From positions 1 through 36,924 of the IMG/VR virus record IMGVR_UViG_3300033571_006471: a DNA stretch of 36,924 nucleotides. One strand, written 5' to 3'. The notes under the pieces were generated by a model. That model made no database searches. It saw nothing but the letters and a program-made list of their open reading frames with translations, and was not told the origin of the DNA. The position numbers and the translations under genes are program-made. Below are positions 7,458 to 14,293 of this stretch, piece after piece. Source of the DNA: a virus. Numbering within the stretch: the first letter of the stretch is position 1; each line of letters opens with the position of its first letter.

Positions 7458-7492
7458 GTTCGTGAACTGGAAAAAATTGTAGCACACACATG

Positions 7493-8329
7493 TCAGACAT
7501 CCAACTGTTCAGGGAAGGCGTTGTCCGCTTCACGAACAAACGCACCTTTACAAATGGACCAAAAACCGCACCATGATTCAGAACACAGCGCAGACGAATC
7601 GTTCATCATCCAATTGTTTTCGTAACCGCTGTTTAAAGCGGTATTGACTGCACCTTTCACATATTGACGCAACCATTGTCCATGCGCTGCTGTCCGCACA
7701 ATAGACACAATCTGCGACTTCGGTTTCTCCTGACGGACCATAACACCGAAACGGAAATCAACAGGATACGCAAACGATAAGCCTTGCATAACACAAGCAT
7801 CAGCGTAAACGCTGGCTTGGATGCTGGACTTCTGCTTTTCCTTAATGTTGTATTGGCGACTGGCTGTTTTCCAATCCCAAATAACACCACTAGGGGAAAC
7901 ATAATCCATTGTTCCCTCAATATAAACGCCATAACCGTTGATTGTGAACCCTAGTGGGCTGGAGAACTGGTGTTCCACCTTACCACCTTGCTCAACATGG
8001 GGGAGGATGCCTTCATAAAAGGCTGACGACATGGATTCCAGATATGCAGGGATTTTCTCTGGGTCAATGTTGGTCTGTTTATAATTCGTTTGCTGAAGAA
8101 CAGCAAACTCATCGCTAACAACATTAAGCATTTGACCGAACTCCGAGGACCTGCCATCCAACACCGACTCAATACCAGCATGTAACGCTGTGCCGATAAT
8201 CGTGGCATCCGAACCAGTACGGAATTCAGGTCGCACCTGACCGAGCCTAGCCCGTTCAGGGCAAATCGTCATGTCACCTAACCATGACTGACGCACAAAA
8301 ATCTTTTGATTGACTCTATCAATTCTCAT
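7493..8329 (-). CDS. Cas4/RecB-like PD-(D/E)XK exonuclease with Fe-S cysteines
   Basis: 278 residues. Core nuclease motifs are visible in order: His50 in TALHAG, Glu138/Asp142 in IEGTMDYV, then WDWKTAS (Asp152, Lys154) and Gln171 in SIQASVYA. Cys23 (MTICPERA) plus Cys249, Cys254 and Cys260 near the C-terminus match the four-cysteine Fe-S arrangement of Cas4/AddB-type nucleases. Such proteins resect DNA ends and in phages serve recombination-dependent replication or host DNA breakdown. No CRISPR genes are nearby. The ATG at 8329 has TTGGAGGT about 6 nt upstream, without the hairpin seen at other starts. Confidence 0.87.
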   Translation of the reverse strand: MRIDRVNQKIFVRQSWLGDMTICPERARLGQVRPEFRTGSDATIIGTALHAGIESVLDGRSSEFGQMLNVVSDEFAVLQQTNYKQTNIDPEKIPAYLESMSSAFYEGILPHVEQGGKVEHQFSSPLGFTINGYGVYIEGTMDYVSPSGVIWDWKTASRQYNIKEKQKSSIQASVYADACVMQGLSFAYPVDFRFGVMVRQEKPKSQIVSIVRTAAHGQWLRQYVKGAVNTALNSGYENNWMMNDSSALCSESWCGFWSICKGAFVREADNAFPEQLDV

Positions 8330-8375
8330 TTAAGACCTCCAATAATTAGCATGGACAGATAATAACAAATAGGTG

Positions 8376-9074
8376 TTACACATTTCCATGTGTTCTCCTG
8401 TAATAGTAAATTGCATCCTGAGTGTACTCAATGTTGTACTTATCTTTTATGGTTTGCAGGATTTCTTTATCAGGAATCTCACGAGCAAGAATCATGTCAT
8501 GGAATTCTTTTTTCACGAACCCCATACTGTTTCCTTGTCCATGCTGCCTAATAACCATAGGTTCATAAAGTTTCTTAAACGAACCAACCATGTTCCGACT
8601 CATGTTATGTTTGCGGACGATACTCATATAGTTCGGACGCAACATCAGCATGTCAGCCTCAAACGCCATGAACTCGTCAACCGTAAGTGTACGCCCAAAC
8701 TTGTCGGTACTCATCGCAGTCATAAACTCATCCAAAGTTAAACCAAACTTTGTAATGACATCAATAACACTGGTAACAGGGAATTGTGCAACCGCAATCG
8801 CAACCGATTCACGGATAATTTTCCAGCGTTGCAACGGATTCGTTGGCAGTTCCAACGGTTCAATGGATTCAAAGTTCGGGGCAACGAATTCCTCCACAAA
8901 CTTGTCGTGAATTTCTGTCACCGCTTCCAACCAATTCAACAAGTCATCCCTGTCGGTCAGGTCATAACCTTTCAGTTCTGCGATACGGTCACCCATCCAC
9001 ATGCCATTAATCGCATCGGAGTTGAGTTCAACACCGATGGGTATAATGTCATCCAACCAATCATGTTCACACAT
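8376..9074 (-). CDS. Hypothetical protein with C-terminal HTH-like segments
   Basis: 232 residues, all-helical by appearance. The first half is acidic (WLDDIIPIGVELNSD, DLTDRDDLLNWLEAV). The C-terminal half has two stretches resembling helix-turn-helix units: MSIVRKHNMSRNMVGSFKKL and, at the end, IPDKEILQTIKDKYNIEY followed by a tyrosine/arginine-rich tail. This suggests DNA binding, perhaps as a regulator or replication initiator, but the match is only by pattern. The ATG at 9074 overlaps the upstream gene's stop by 8 nt. Confidence 0.65.
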   Translation of the reverse strand: MCEHDWLDDIIPIGVELNSDAINGMWMGDRIAELKGYDLTDRDDLLNWLEAVTEIHDKFVEEFVAPNFESIEPLELPTNPLQRWKIIRESVAIAVAQFPVTSVIDVITKFGLTLDEFMTAMSTDKFGRTLTVDEFMAFEADMLMLRPNYMSIVRKHNMSRNMVGSFKKLYEPMVIRQHGQGNSMGFVKKEFHDMILAREIPDKEILQTIKDKYNIEYTQDAIYYYRRTHGNV

Positions 9075-9237
9075 TCTGTAACCGCCTTGCTTGCGTTGTT
9101 GTTTCTACTAGGTTTTGCCACTGTTCATCAGTGGTCAAATCATAAATCAACTTCAAGCACACAACCACACTCAGTTCTGCGCCGAAAGTTTCAATTAGGT
9201 TGCGTTCCACTTGGAACATTTCGTCTTGGTCTTTCAT
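9067..9237 (-). CDS. Small hypothetical protein (56 aa)
   Basis: Acidic N-terminus (MKDQDEMFQVE) and an amphipathic helical body ending ...QARRLQNV. I chose the ATG at 9237 because AAAGGA lies 7-8 nt upstream; a longer reading from 9258 is possible but has no comparable signal and would overlap the preceding gene. No family recognised. Confidence 0.6.
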   Translation of the reverse strand: MKDQDEMFQVERNLIETFGAELSVVVCLKLIYDLTTDEQWQNLVETTTQARRLQNV

Positions 9238-9248
9238 GTTGTTTCCTT

Positions 9249-9485
9249 TCATTCCCAAGTCACAAAGCCTTCGGGAGTCGTATAAGTTGGCGGAGTTGGT
9301 TCAATAGATTCAACCAAGGTTGGTCGTTCAACAATAACCGTTCTACGGTTATAATCATCAACGGCTTCCTTAACACCACATGACGAACAAATCTCGGTTT
9401 TGTTATCTCTCCGAGATAACGCACCTTTATATTTGCCTTCATCAAGGGCATTGGGGATTGGACCCCCACACAGCGGACATGACAT
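9249..9485 (-). CDS. Small zinc-binding protein (78 aa)
   Basis: Starts MSCPLCGGPIPN and later has RRDNKTEICSSCGVKEAVDD: two CxxC pairs about 27 residues apart, as in treble-clef or zinc-ribbon phage proteins. The ATG at 9485 has GGAAGG about 9 nt upstream and puts the first Cys at residue 3. A start at 9551 would add 22 residues with no ribosome site. The C-terminal third is Pro/Thr-rich and probably disordered. Likely a nucleic-acid or protein adaptor; no defined role. Confidence 0.7.
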   Translation of the reverse strand: MSCPLCGGPIPNALDEGKYKGALSRRDNKTEICSSCGVKEAVDDYNRRTVIVERPTLVESIEPTPPTYTTPEGFVTWE

Positions 9486-9486
9486 A

Positions 9487-9672
9487 TTACTTACCTTCCT
9501 TTCGTAGAAAACCATCTCTAACAATTCCATTTGGGAATTTATCCCAAACATTAAAACCTAGCGACACAACACATTCAGCACAGAAAAAACCTGCCCAAGA
9601 ATCATGCGGATTATCTCCACCATAAACAACCGCAGGTTCACCGCAGTCCTGTTCACACATCACCATGTCCAT
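9487..9672 (-). CDS. Small cysteine-rich protein (61 aa)
   Basis: Contains CEQDCGEPA and, about 25 residues on, FFCAECVVSLGFN: a C-x3-C and a C-x2-C pair that could hold one zinc ion. The ATG at 9672 forms TGATG with the preceding stop, and AGGT lies about 6 nt upstream. It is one of three consecutive small Cys-rich genes (9249-9863). Function unknown. Confidence 0.65.
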   Translation of the reverse strand: MDMVMCEQDCGEPAVVYGGDNPHDSWAGFFCAECVVSLGFNVWDKFPNGIVRDGFLRKEGK

Positions 9673-9863
9673 CACTTACCTACTTTCTGCATAGGGACTG
9701 TTGTACCAGTATGTTTCGTACACACTGGTAGTTCTGACATACGCACTAACACCTGAATGACATTAGCACACTTATCGCACACATATTTACCTGACGGAAC
9801 CAATTCAGGTTGCCGTGTGGCTGCCCCTTTCGGGGCAACCACAGTTGACACATTATCTGACAT
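9672..9863 (-). CDS. Small zinc-ribbon-like protein (63 aa)
   Basis: Has YVCDKCANVIQVLV and, about 18 residues later, LPVCTKHTG: a CxxC plus CxxH set consistent with a single zinc site. Its N-terminus is Pro/Thr-rich. ATG at 9863 shares TAATG-type overlap with the end of the DUF3846-like gene and has AAAGGGAAA upstream. Probably co-translated with its neighbours. Confidence 0.65.
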   Translation of the reverse strand: MSDNVSTVVAPKGAATRQPELVPSGKYVCDKCANVIQVLVRMSELPVCTKHTGTTVPMQKVGK

Positions 9864-10480
9864 TATGAATTTCCCTTTAGGAAATCCTCAATCTCATCAA
9901 CGAGTTCCGCACCTTGCATGTCACGAGAAAACTCGGCAAGGTTCTTAATGCGTTCGTTGACCACCTCCATTAAGGCTTCAACTTCCTGCAAAGCACCGTT
10001 CTTAACGCCAGTGTTCATCTCGTCAGCCATCTTGTCCACGAGTGCATCCAACTGTTCGTCAGTGTAAATGCCCAACGCTTTCGCCAACTCAAACGCAATC
10101 GTGGCTGTTGTAGCCTCGTTGTATGTTTCAGCGACATGCTGTGTGAACTTCGTTGTGAGGAACTGGTAGAAATTTTCAGGCAAGTCATAATCCTCACCGT
10201 CATATTCACCAGTAGGTGATTCGCCACCAACAACAACGCAAGGACCTACAAGGTTTTTGCCGAACAATGCACTAGCGAACCAGTTTTGTTCCAAACCAAT
10301 GAGCAAACCCTCATCGTGGACATAACCCACGATGACCTTGCCGTTGACTTCGGTACGAACGCAATCAAATGCGCCACCAACCAATGATTGAATGTGAGTA
10401 AACTCACCGACCATCACTGGCTCTATTTCCTTGTTGATGCCACTTGGCAACAACGCTCCTGCCACAGGTATTGCACCCAT
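9863..10480 (-). CDS. DUF3846-like protein
   Basis: 205 residues. The first 90 follow the DUF3846 pattern: a start MGAIPVAGALLPSG, an IQSLVGGAFDCV block, then YVHDEGLLIGLEQNWFAS and LVGPCVVVGG. DUF3846 occurs in many phages and mobile elements, and its role is unknown. The second half is a helical, acidic extension (about 115-205) that may be a coiled coil. I chose the ATG at 10480 because GGAGGT lies 6 nt upstream within the hairpin 10482-10499; an in-frame start at 10525 would bury that signal in coding sequence. Confidence 0.75.
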   Translation of the reverse strand: MGAIPVAGALLPSGINKEIEPVMVGEFTHIQSLVGGAFDCVRTEVNGKVIVGYVHDEGLLIGLEQNWFASALFGKNLVGPCVVVGGESPTGEYDGEDYDLPENFYQFLTTKFTQHVAETYNEATTATIAFELAKALGIYTDEQLDALVDKMADEMNTGVKNGALQEVEALMEVVNERIKNLAEFSRDMQGAELVDEIEDFLKGNS

Positions 10481-10481
10481 G

Positions 10482-10499
10482 ATACACCTCCATGTGTAT
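10482..10499 (-). promoter_or_regulatory. SD hairpin before the DUF3846-like gene
   Basis: Minus strand ATACAC-ATGGAG-GTGTAT: perfect 6-bp stem, loop containing GGAG, ATG 1 nt downstream of the stem. Same design as the other early-module SD hairpins but a different stem sequence. Confidence 0.75.
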
Positions 10500-10522
10500 G
10501 TAGATTCGGCTGGAATCATCAG

Positions 10523-10540
10523 CACAGAAAATTATCTGTG
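10523..10540 (-). other. Intergenic hairpin CACAGA/TCTGTG
   Basis: Perfect 6-bp stem around a 6-nt A/T loop, directly next to the UUCG hairpin 10542-10561 and upstream of the DUF3846-like start. The two stacked hairpins form the leader of that gene. Confidence 0.55.
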
Positions 10541-10541
10541 T

Positions 10542-10561
10542 ATGTCCCCCGAAGGGGACAT
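10542..10561 (-). other. Stable UUCG hairpin
   Basis: On the minus strand ATGTCCCC-TTCG-GGGGACAT: 8 bp closed by a UUCG tetraloop in RNA. It follows the stop of the 51-aa gene (10592) by about 30 nt. No T-run follows, so it is not a textbook terminator; a 3' end protector or processing boundary fits too. Confidence 0.75.
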
Positions 10562-10591
10562 TTCATCCTTACCAGTTATGTGTGGTGTGTG

Positions 10592-10747
10592 TTAGTCGTT
10601 GTACATGACCTCCTTGACTTGCTTCCACCTTCCTTCAAGGACTTCCACAATTTTTGTGTTTTCATCCTGTTGTTGGGCAATTAGGACACGATTGTTCTGC
10701 AACTTTGTTGCAAGTTCATCAATTGTCCAGTGTGAGTAACTCTCCAT
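10592..10747 (-). CDS. Small hypothetical protein (51 aa)
   Basis: Begins MESYSHWTIDELATKLQNNR and continues as one charged helix (QQQDENTKIVEVLEG) likely to be a coiled coil. The ATG at 10747 has a strong GGAGGT 5 nt upstream, the main support for a gene this short. It fills the space between the membrane protein and the UUCG hairpin. No family recognised. Confidence 0.7.
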   Translation of the reverse strand: MESYSHWTIDELATKLQNNRVLIAQQQDENTKIVEVLEGRWKQVKEVMYND

Positions 10748-10797
10748 GTTTCACCTCCAATCGGCATATCCACTATATAGAACCCTGTGTCAGACAT
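10681..10797 (-). CDS. Possible tiny protein (38 aa) overlapping the 51-aa gene
   Basis: Would read MSDTGFYIVDMPIGG and end 38 codons on, overlapping the 51-aa gene in another frame by 67 nt. Purine-rich GGTGGAGG abuts its ATG too closely for ideal initiation. The N-terminal residues look protein-like, but its second half is out-of-frame reading of a better-supported gene. It may instead only couple translation from the membrane gene (stop 10805) to the 51-aa gene. Confidence 0.25.
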   Translation of the reverse strand: MSDTGFYIVDMPIGGETWRVTHTGQLMNLQQSCRTIVS

Positions 10798-10804
10798 CCT
10801 CCAC

Positions 10805-11257
10805 CTAGAAGGTGTTGATAGTCGCCAGTCTCTTAATGTACCAATCCATAGCCTCGCCATTACTGACGAACACTTCACGGTCACAAATCGCAGCAGGGAC
10901 AACCGTCATATCCCACAGTTCCACCTGCCACATGTTAATCGCCTCATTCCAAAACAGTTCAAACTGAAAACCGTTATCGGCAGGCAACGACAAACTGGAA
11001 CTCGTAGTCCAAAACGGGGACAGAAACTCACGGAGTTCCTGTTCCTGTTCCGCATACTTGTTGTCCTTGCGAATGTCATTCATCCCCATAAGGATGAATG
11101 TTTCCCATAATGCGAATCCCAAAAACACTGAAGTGCCAAGGAAATTCATAAACATCGGCATAAAACCTTTCGGTAAACCGAACCATCCGAAACCAACCCA
11201 CAATGTGAGAGCATACAACCCCCACATCGCCAATGTCCGTGCTATTTGCTTTTTCAT
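10805..11257 (-). CDS. Membrane protein with two TM segments (150 aa)
   Basis: Two hydrophobic stretches lie in the first half (LAMWGLYALTLWVGFGWFGL at about 9-28 and a longer one at about 32-57), separated by a short Gly/Pro turn, giving a hairpin in the membrane. The C-terminal 90 residues are soluble, with acidic and aromatic residues. No family recognised. An early membrane protein could act in superinfection exclusion or anchoring replication, but that is inference. The ATG at 11257 follows an SD-containing inverted repeat and a very strong leader hairpin (11311-11351). Confidence 0.7.
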   Translation of the reverse strand: MKKQIARTLAMWGLYALTLWVGFGWFGLPKGFMPMFMNFLGTSVFLGFALWETFILMGMNDIRKDNKYAEQEQELREFLSPFWTTSSSLSLPADNGFQFELFWNEAINMWQVELWDMTVVPAAICDREVFVSNGEAMDWYIKRLATINTF

Positions 11258-11261
11258 TTCT

Positions 11262-11277
11262 CAACCTCCTGAGGTTG
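11262..11277 (-). promoter_or_regulatory. SD inverted repeat before the membrane-protein gene
   Basis: Minus strand CAACCTC-AG-GAGGTTG: 7-bp arms with a 2-nt gap; as RNA it would fold with a 5-bp stem and a TCAGGA loop. The AGGAGG core is split between loop and stem. ATG begins 5 nt after it. Confidence 0.65.
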
Positions 11278-11310
11278 TGTTGTTGTTTATAATTACATCT
11301 TACACCAAAG

Positions 11311-11351
11311 GTGTAACAAGGTAGCGGAGGGTATTCACTACCTTGTTACAC
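11311..11351 (-). other. Long intergenic hairpin, 14-bp perfect stem
   Basis: GTGTAACAAGGTAG (11311-11324) and CTACCTTGTTACAC (11338-11351) are exact complements across a 13-nt loop. A smaller hairpin (ACACC-AAA-GGTGT) overlaps its promoter-distal side. It lies between the VWA-like gene stop (11363) and the membrane gene start. With no T-run it is not a simple terminator; attenuation, RNase processing or a DNA operator are options. Confidence 0.75.
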
Positions 11352-11362
11352 AAGGTGACTCA

Positions 11363-12211
11363 CTAGATTAGGTTCAAACCAGTTATGGTTTGCATAACCC
11401 ATTCAACAGGATTCTCCATGCACATCGTGGCACGGGATTCCAAACGCTCCATCCGAATGTCAGCATTGACAGTCGGAGCGTACACTGTGTGAACCGTTCT
11501 GCCATAAGTACCGTTAGGTACAGCACTGATTTGAGTCCGACATTTTGACATCTCACGGACAGCGAACGCCATACGGCGAAGCATCGCAGGATGAGCCAAA
11601 GTGAACATAAGTTGGTCAATGTCCAACCTATCGGTTGGGTCATGCAACTTCGTCACCGTAGTGTGAACCACATTCTGTGAACCTTGAATCGCAGTCTCAC
11701 CATAAATTTCTACAGAAACACCAAGTTTCTGTAAAGTGTCAACCAGTGCTAGTAGCACCACACCACGCTTCATAATGAAGTCGCCACTGAACGATGCCGA
11801 AGCACCATAATCAATGAAAAGTTTAACAACTTTTCCCATCCGTTCGGCAGGTTCCATAGGGAAGTCAAACATGCACATCGGTTCGTTACCACAGTAACGA
11901 CCAACATCCACAACCCCACCAGCGACATTCCAAACCATGTTTGGGGCAAGTTCCAAACGGTCCGCAATCACTTCGGACATTTGGTTGAGAAGTTTCTCAA
12001 CCTCAGGGCGAACATCATGCCAACCGCTACGGGCAAGTTCCTTCGCTTCAGCGAAAGAACGCATCCCATCCCAACCATCGGTCCCATCCTTATCGGATGA
12101 ACCAACATTCGGATTGTTCTCAACATAGTTGAGCATTTCACCGAACGAGTCAAAATAGTCCACATGGACATTGGAACCGTTAAGGTTCATAAGTTTCGTA
12201 TTGCTTTGCAT
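11363..12211 (-). CDS. Putative VWA-like partner of the AAA+ ATPase
   Basis: 282 residues. The middle has a VWA-like pattern: a hydrophobic strand VVKLFIDYGASAS (about 128-140) with an Asp and spaced Ser residues where a MIDAS site would be, then a helix, then LGVSVEIYGET as the next strand. The DxSxS spacing is not canonical (DYGASAS), so metal binding is uncertain. It lies next to the AAA+ gene, as in MoxR/VWA and CobS/CobT chelatase-type pairs, which is the main support for the role. The real start is the ATG at 12211 after an SD hairpin; a TTG 6 nt upstream is in frame but lies in the stem. Confidence 0.6.
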   Translation of the reverse strand: MQSNTKLMNLNGSNVHVDYFDSFGEMLNYVENNPNVGSSDKDGTDGWDGMRSFAEAKELARSGWHDVRPEVEKLLNQMSEVIADRLELAPNMVWNVAGGVVDVGRYCGNEPMCMFDFPMEPAERMGKVVKLFIDYGASASFSGDFIMKRGVVLLALVDTLQKLGVSVEIYGETAIQGSQNVVHTTVTKLHDPTDRLDIDQLMFTLAHPAMLRRMAFAVREMSKCRTQISAVPNGTYGRTVHTVYAPTVNADIRMERLESRATMCMENPVEWVMQTITGLNLI

Positions 12212-12230
12212 ATTCAACCTCCAGTTGAAT
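12212..12230 (-). promoter_or_regulatory. SD hairpin before the VWA-like gene
   Basis: Minus strand ATTCAACTGGAGGTTGAAT: perfect 7-bp stem, loop TGGAG, ATG immediately after. Identical in sequence to the element at 13921-13939. Confidence 0.8.
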
Positions 12231-12252
12231 GATTATGAATGATTATGACCAA

Positions 12253-12274
12253 TGGGGTCCCCGAAGGGACCCCA
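12253..12274 (-). other. Stable UUCG hairpin after the AAA+ gene
   Basis: Minus strand TGGGGTCCC-TTCG-GGGACCCCA: 9-bp stem with a UUCG loop in RNA, 13 nt past the AAA+ stop (12287). Followed by CATAATCATTCATAATCATT rather than a T-run, then the SD hairpin of the next gene. Confidence 0.8.
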
Positions 12275-12286
12275 CAACCAGTGAAC

Positions 12287-13576
12287 CTAAGAGGCAACCG
12301 TCAAGGTTACACCTTGACGAATTTTCTCCACTTGGTCCTGCTTTGCACCCTTTAGGACCGTGGCTTGGTACACCTTGGTCATGTCCATGCCCTGAGCAAG
12401 TAGCCCTGCACCGTTCGCCGTGGCTCGTGGCGACACGATAACACGCAAACCGCTAGTTGCCACATTGATTCGGCTACGCCGTACAGCCTCCAACCAAACC
12501 GTTGCAGTTGCCGTAGGCAAACCATAACCAGCCAGCATCGCATCCTCAACACTTTCATCAATGTCAACATTGAAGAAAGCGAAACGGTCCAAAGTTGCAC
12601 CGTCAATCGGATTCCGTCCTACATACTCGGCAGTCGCACCATTACCGTAGGTATTTCCTGCGGCAACTGCGATGAAGTCAGGATGCTTGGCAACCATCCC
12701 ATCAGGGAAAGCCATAAAGCCGTTGCTCAAAGCGGAGTTAAGAACTCCGAGAACATTCGGATTCGCATTGTCAATCTCATCCAACAAGTAAACCCCGCCG
12801 TTCTGAAAGAACTCACGCAGTTTAGTTGGGACATAATTGGAATTGGCATCCTTGAAGCCCTTTAGGGCATATTCCGTTGTTGCGGCAGTTAAGTTTTCAG
12901 CATGAAAACTTAAACCCAAAGCATCGGCAACTTGCGACACCATCGTGGTCTTGCCAGTACCAGCAGGACCCACAAGGAAAGTGTTGCAACGAGCCGCAAT
13001 TGACATCATAATGTCACCGAAAGCCATGTGCTGAACACCCTTTAGGGTGACTGTCGGACGGTCCTTTATGACGATTTGGGTAACCTTCGGTTGCAACGCC
13101 TCAATTTTGTCGTTGAGTCGTGACAATGCCACAGCATTGTCCATCGCAATTGGGTCAACGACATCGGAAACGATGTTACGAACCGCATCCTCATCAATCC
13201 CCACAGGGATTGTTGCCATGATGTTTGCAACCATAGTTGCAATAACAGCATCCAACGATGAACCATTCGGCGTAACTGGAACAGTTACAGCACGGACAGG
13301 CTCCGTGACAGGAACGATTGGCTTGTCAACCGTAGGTTGAGCAGTAGGTGTGATTGGCATTGAACTTGCCTCCAAAATTGCATTGTTTACAATGCGGCGA
13401 ATCTCATCCAATGGCTTGTGCATTGGGGTTCCACCCCAAGTCACTTGCAGGAATGAGCCAACTTTAATCAGTTCAACCTTGGAAAGGTTGTGGAAATTAA
13501 CCCACGCCCCATCGTCAAAGTGAACTCGCTTAGTGTTCAAGTCAACAGACTTGATACCTCGTGATGCTGTTGCCAT
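12287..13576 (-). CDS. AAA+ ATPase, MoxR/CobS-like
   Basis: 429 residues. Walker A GPAGTGKT (203-210), Walker B VYLLDEID (262-269), sensor-1-like AAGNTYG (about 305-311) and an arginine in LDRFAFF (about 331) fit the MoxR/CobS branch of AAA+ ATPases. The N-terminal 70 residues form a separate small domain, followed by a Pro/Thr/Val-rich linker and a helical segment. Such ATPases work as rings that remodel a target through a VWA-type adaptor; the next gene is the likely partner. The ATG at 13576 has an SD hairpin 4 nt upstream. The substrate is unknown. Confidence 0.85.
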   Translation of the reverse strand: MATASRGIKSVDLNTKRVHFDDGAWVNFHNLSKVELIKVGSFLQVTWGGTPMHKPLDEIRRIVNNAILEASSMPITPTAQPTVDKPIVPVTEPVRAVTVPVTPNGSSLDAVIATMVANIMATIPVGIDEDAVRNIVSDVVDPIAMDNAVALSRLNDKIEALQPKVTQIVIKDRPTVTLKGVQHMAFGDIMMSIAARCNTFLVGPAGTGKTTMVSQVADALGLSFHAENLTAATTEYALKGFKDANSNYVPTKLREFFQNGGVYLLDEIDNANPNVLGVLNSALSNGFMAFPDGMVAKHPDFIAVAAGNTYGNGATAEYVGRNPIDGATLDRFAFFNVDIDESVEDAMLAGYGLPTATATVWLEAVRRSRINVATSGLRVIVSPRATANGAGLLAQGMDMTKVYQATVLKGAKQDQVEKIRQGVTLTVAS

Positions 13577-13580
13577 AATG

Positions 13581-13599
13581 TTACAACCTCCAGTTGTAA
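13581..13599 (-). promoter_or_regulatory. SD hairpin before the AAA+ gene
   Basis: Minus strand TTACAACTGGAGGTTGTAA: perfect 7-bp stem, loop TGGAG. Same sequence as 14294-14312; ATG follows after 4 nt. Confidence 0.8.
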
Positions 13600-13614
13600 T
13601 AGGTGATTATGATT

Positions 13615-13632
13615 TATGTCCTAATGGACATA
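13615..13632 (-). other. Intergenic hairpin TATGTCC/GGACATA
   Basis: 7-bp perfect stem, 4-nt loop, 15 nt upstream of the SD hairpin. A near copy lies at 14327-14344 in the same relative position, with matching flanks (CATAA and AGCGGA), so the whole leader looks duplicated. Confidence 0.7.
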
Positions 13633-13634
13633 GC

Positions 13635-13685
13635 GGACCACGACAGAATTGCACTGCCCAACCCTAAAGGGTTGCTATTTGGTCC
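13635..13685 (-). other. Compact tRNA-like three-way fold
   Basis: On the minus strand GGACCA (13685-13680) pairs with TGGTCC (13640-13635) as an outer helix. It encloses a 6-bp hairpin CAACCC-TTTA-GGGTTG (13674-13659) and a 5-bp stem with a 7-nt loop, GGCAG-TGCAATT-CTGTC (13658-13642), which has the size and near-consensus of a tRNA T-arm. There is no room for D and anticodon arms, so it is not a tRNA. It may be an RNA processing signal. Confidence 0.45.
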
Positions 13686-13701
13686 CGAACCCTTACAGGG
13701 T

Positions 13702-13920
13702 TCAGATGACGATATCGCCCATCGTCAATTCCCAAGTGGCATTGTCATCTACGATGTCAATGCCAAATGCCGAACGATACTCCACGACACACTCATCCAC
13801 GAAGTTCGTGATTTCCGTTTCTGAAGTTAAAGACTTCAGATAGTCACGGTCATCACGCTTCAACTTGGATGGATTAATTATCCATCCACTTGTCGTCTTG
13901 TAGTAAATTCGCTTTTTCAT
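13702..13920 (-). CDS. Small hypothetical protein (72 aa)
   Basis: Starts MKKRIYYKTTSGWIINPSK and continues with charged and strand-like segments (FGIDIVDDNATWELTMGDIV). I chose the ATG at 13920, which directly follows an SD hairpin; 14 extra codons upstream would run through that element. The stop overlaps a 6-bp hairpin GAACCC/GGGTTC (13687-13703). Not recognised; possibly a small regulator, being among the first genes of the leftward operon. Confidence 0.65.
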   Translation of the reverse strand: MKKRIYYKTTSGWIINPSKLKRDDRDYLKSLTSETEITNFVDECVVEYRSAFGIDIVDDNATWELTMGDIVI

Positions 13921-13939
13921 ATTCAACCTCCAGTTGAAT
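13921..13939 (-). promoter_or_regulatory. SD hairpin before the 72-aa gene
   Basis: Minus strand ATTCAACTGGAGGTTGAAT, 7-bp stem and TGGAG loop, ATG directly after. Exact copy of the element at 12212-12230. Confidence 0.8.
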
Positions 13940-13951
13940 CGTGTCCAATAA

Positions 13952-13974
13952 AACTGAACCAAATAGGTTCAGTT
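13952..13974 (-). terminator. Terminator-like hairpin after the 106-aa gene
   Basis: AACTGAACC and GGTTCAGTT form a 9-bp stem with a 5-nt A/T loop; on the minus strand TTATTGG follows, so the stem runs into a short T-rich tract. It covers the stop codon of the 106-aa gene (13969). It could act as a partial terminator that sets the ratio of first to later operon genes. Confidence 0.55.
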
Positions 13975-14289
13975 AGGGAACTTCCTTCCCGAAACATGCT
14001 CATAGCGAGGCGTTCCACCATTCCTACGGAATGTCCAACCGAAATCCTTCAGGATTTTATTCATGCCCTGCTGGTCCGATGCGGAACCCCAACCAGTTGA
14101 CAATGGGGCAAAGCCCCAATTGATGTTCAAACGGTCCGTGTAAAACTCTCCCATGAGAGTTCCATGATGCAAAACTTGACGGTAACTAAAGTTACCATCA
14201 ACATTGTCCACGAAACTCCAGTTTCCGACATTCTTGCGAACACCATTCTTAAATGGTGTTACTGTCACTGACATCGCTTCAAGTTTCAT
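13969..14289 (-). CDS. Hypothetical protein (106 aa)
   Basis: Strand-rich small protein, with segments such as MSVTVTPFKNGVRKNVGNWS, FSYRQVLHHGTLMGEF and DFGWTFRRNGGTPRYEH. No known family recognised. The ATG at 14289 has an SD hairpin 4 nt upstream and the T-arm-like element farther up. It is the first well-supported gene of the large leftward operon, so it is probably expressed very early. Confidence 0.65.
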   Translation of the reverse strand: MKLEAMSVTVTPFKNGVRKNVGNWSFVDNVDGNFSYRQVLHHGTLMGEFYTDRLNINWGFAPLSTGWGSASDQQGMNKILKDFGWTFRRNGGTPRYEHVSGRKFPN

Positions 14290-14293
14290 AATG

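Noticed and set aside
7493-8329. CRISPR-associated Cas4 with a nearby CRISPR array
   Set aside because: No regularly spaced direct repeats and no other cas-like genes are visible; Cas4-like nucleases are common in phages as stand-alone enzymes.
8784-9383. Plus-strand frame of 199 codons in the early region
   Set aside because: It crosses three minus-strand genes with good starts and overlaps; its sequence has no domain and no ribosome site.
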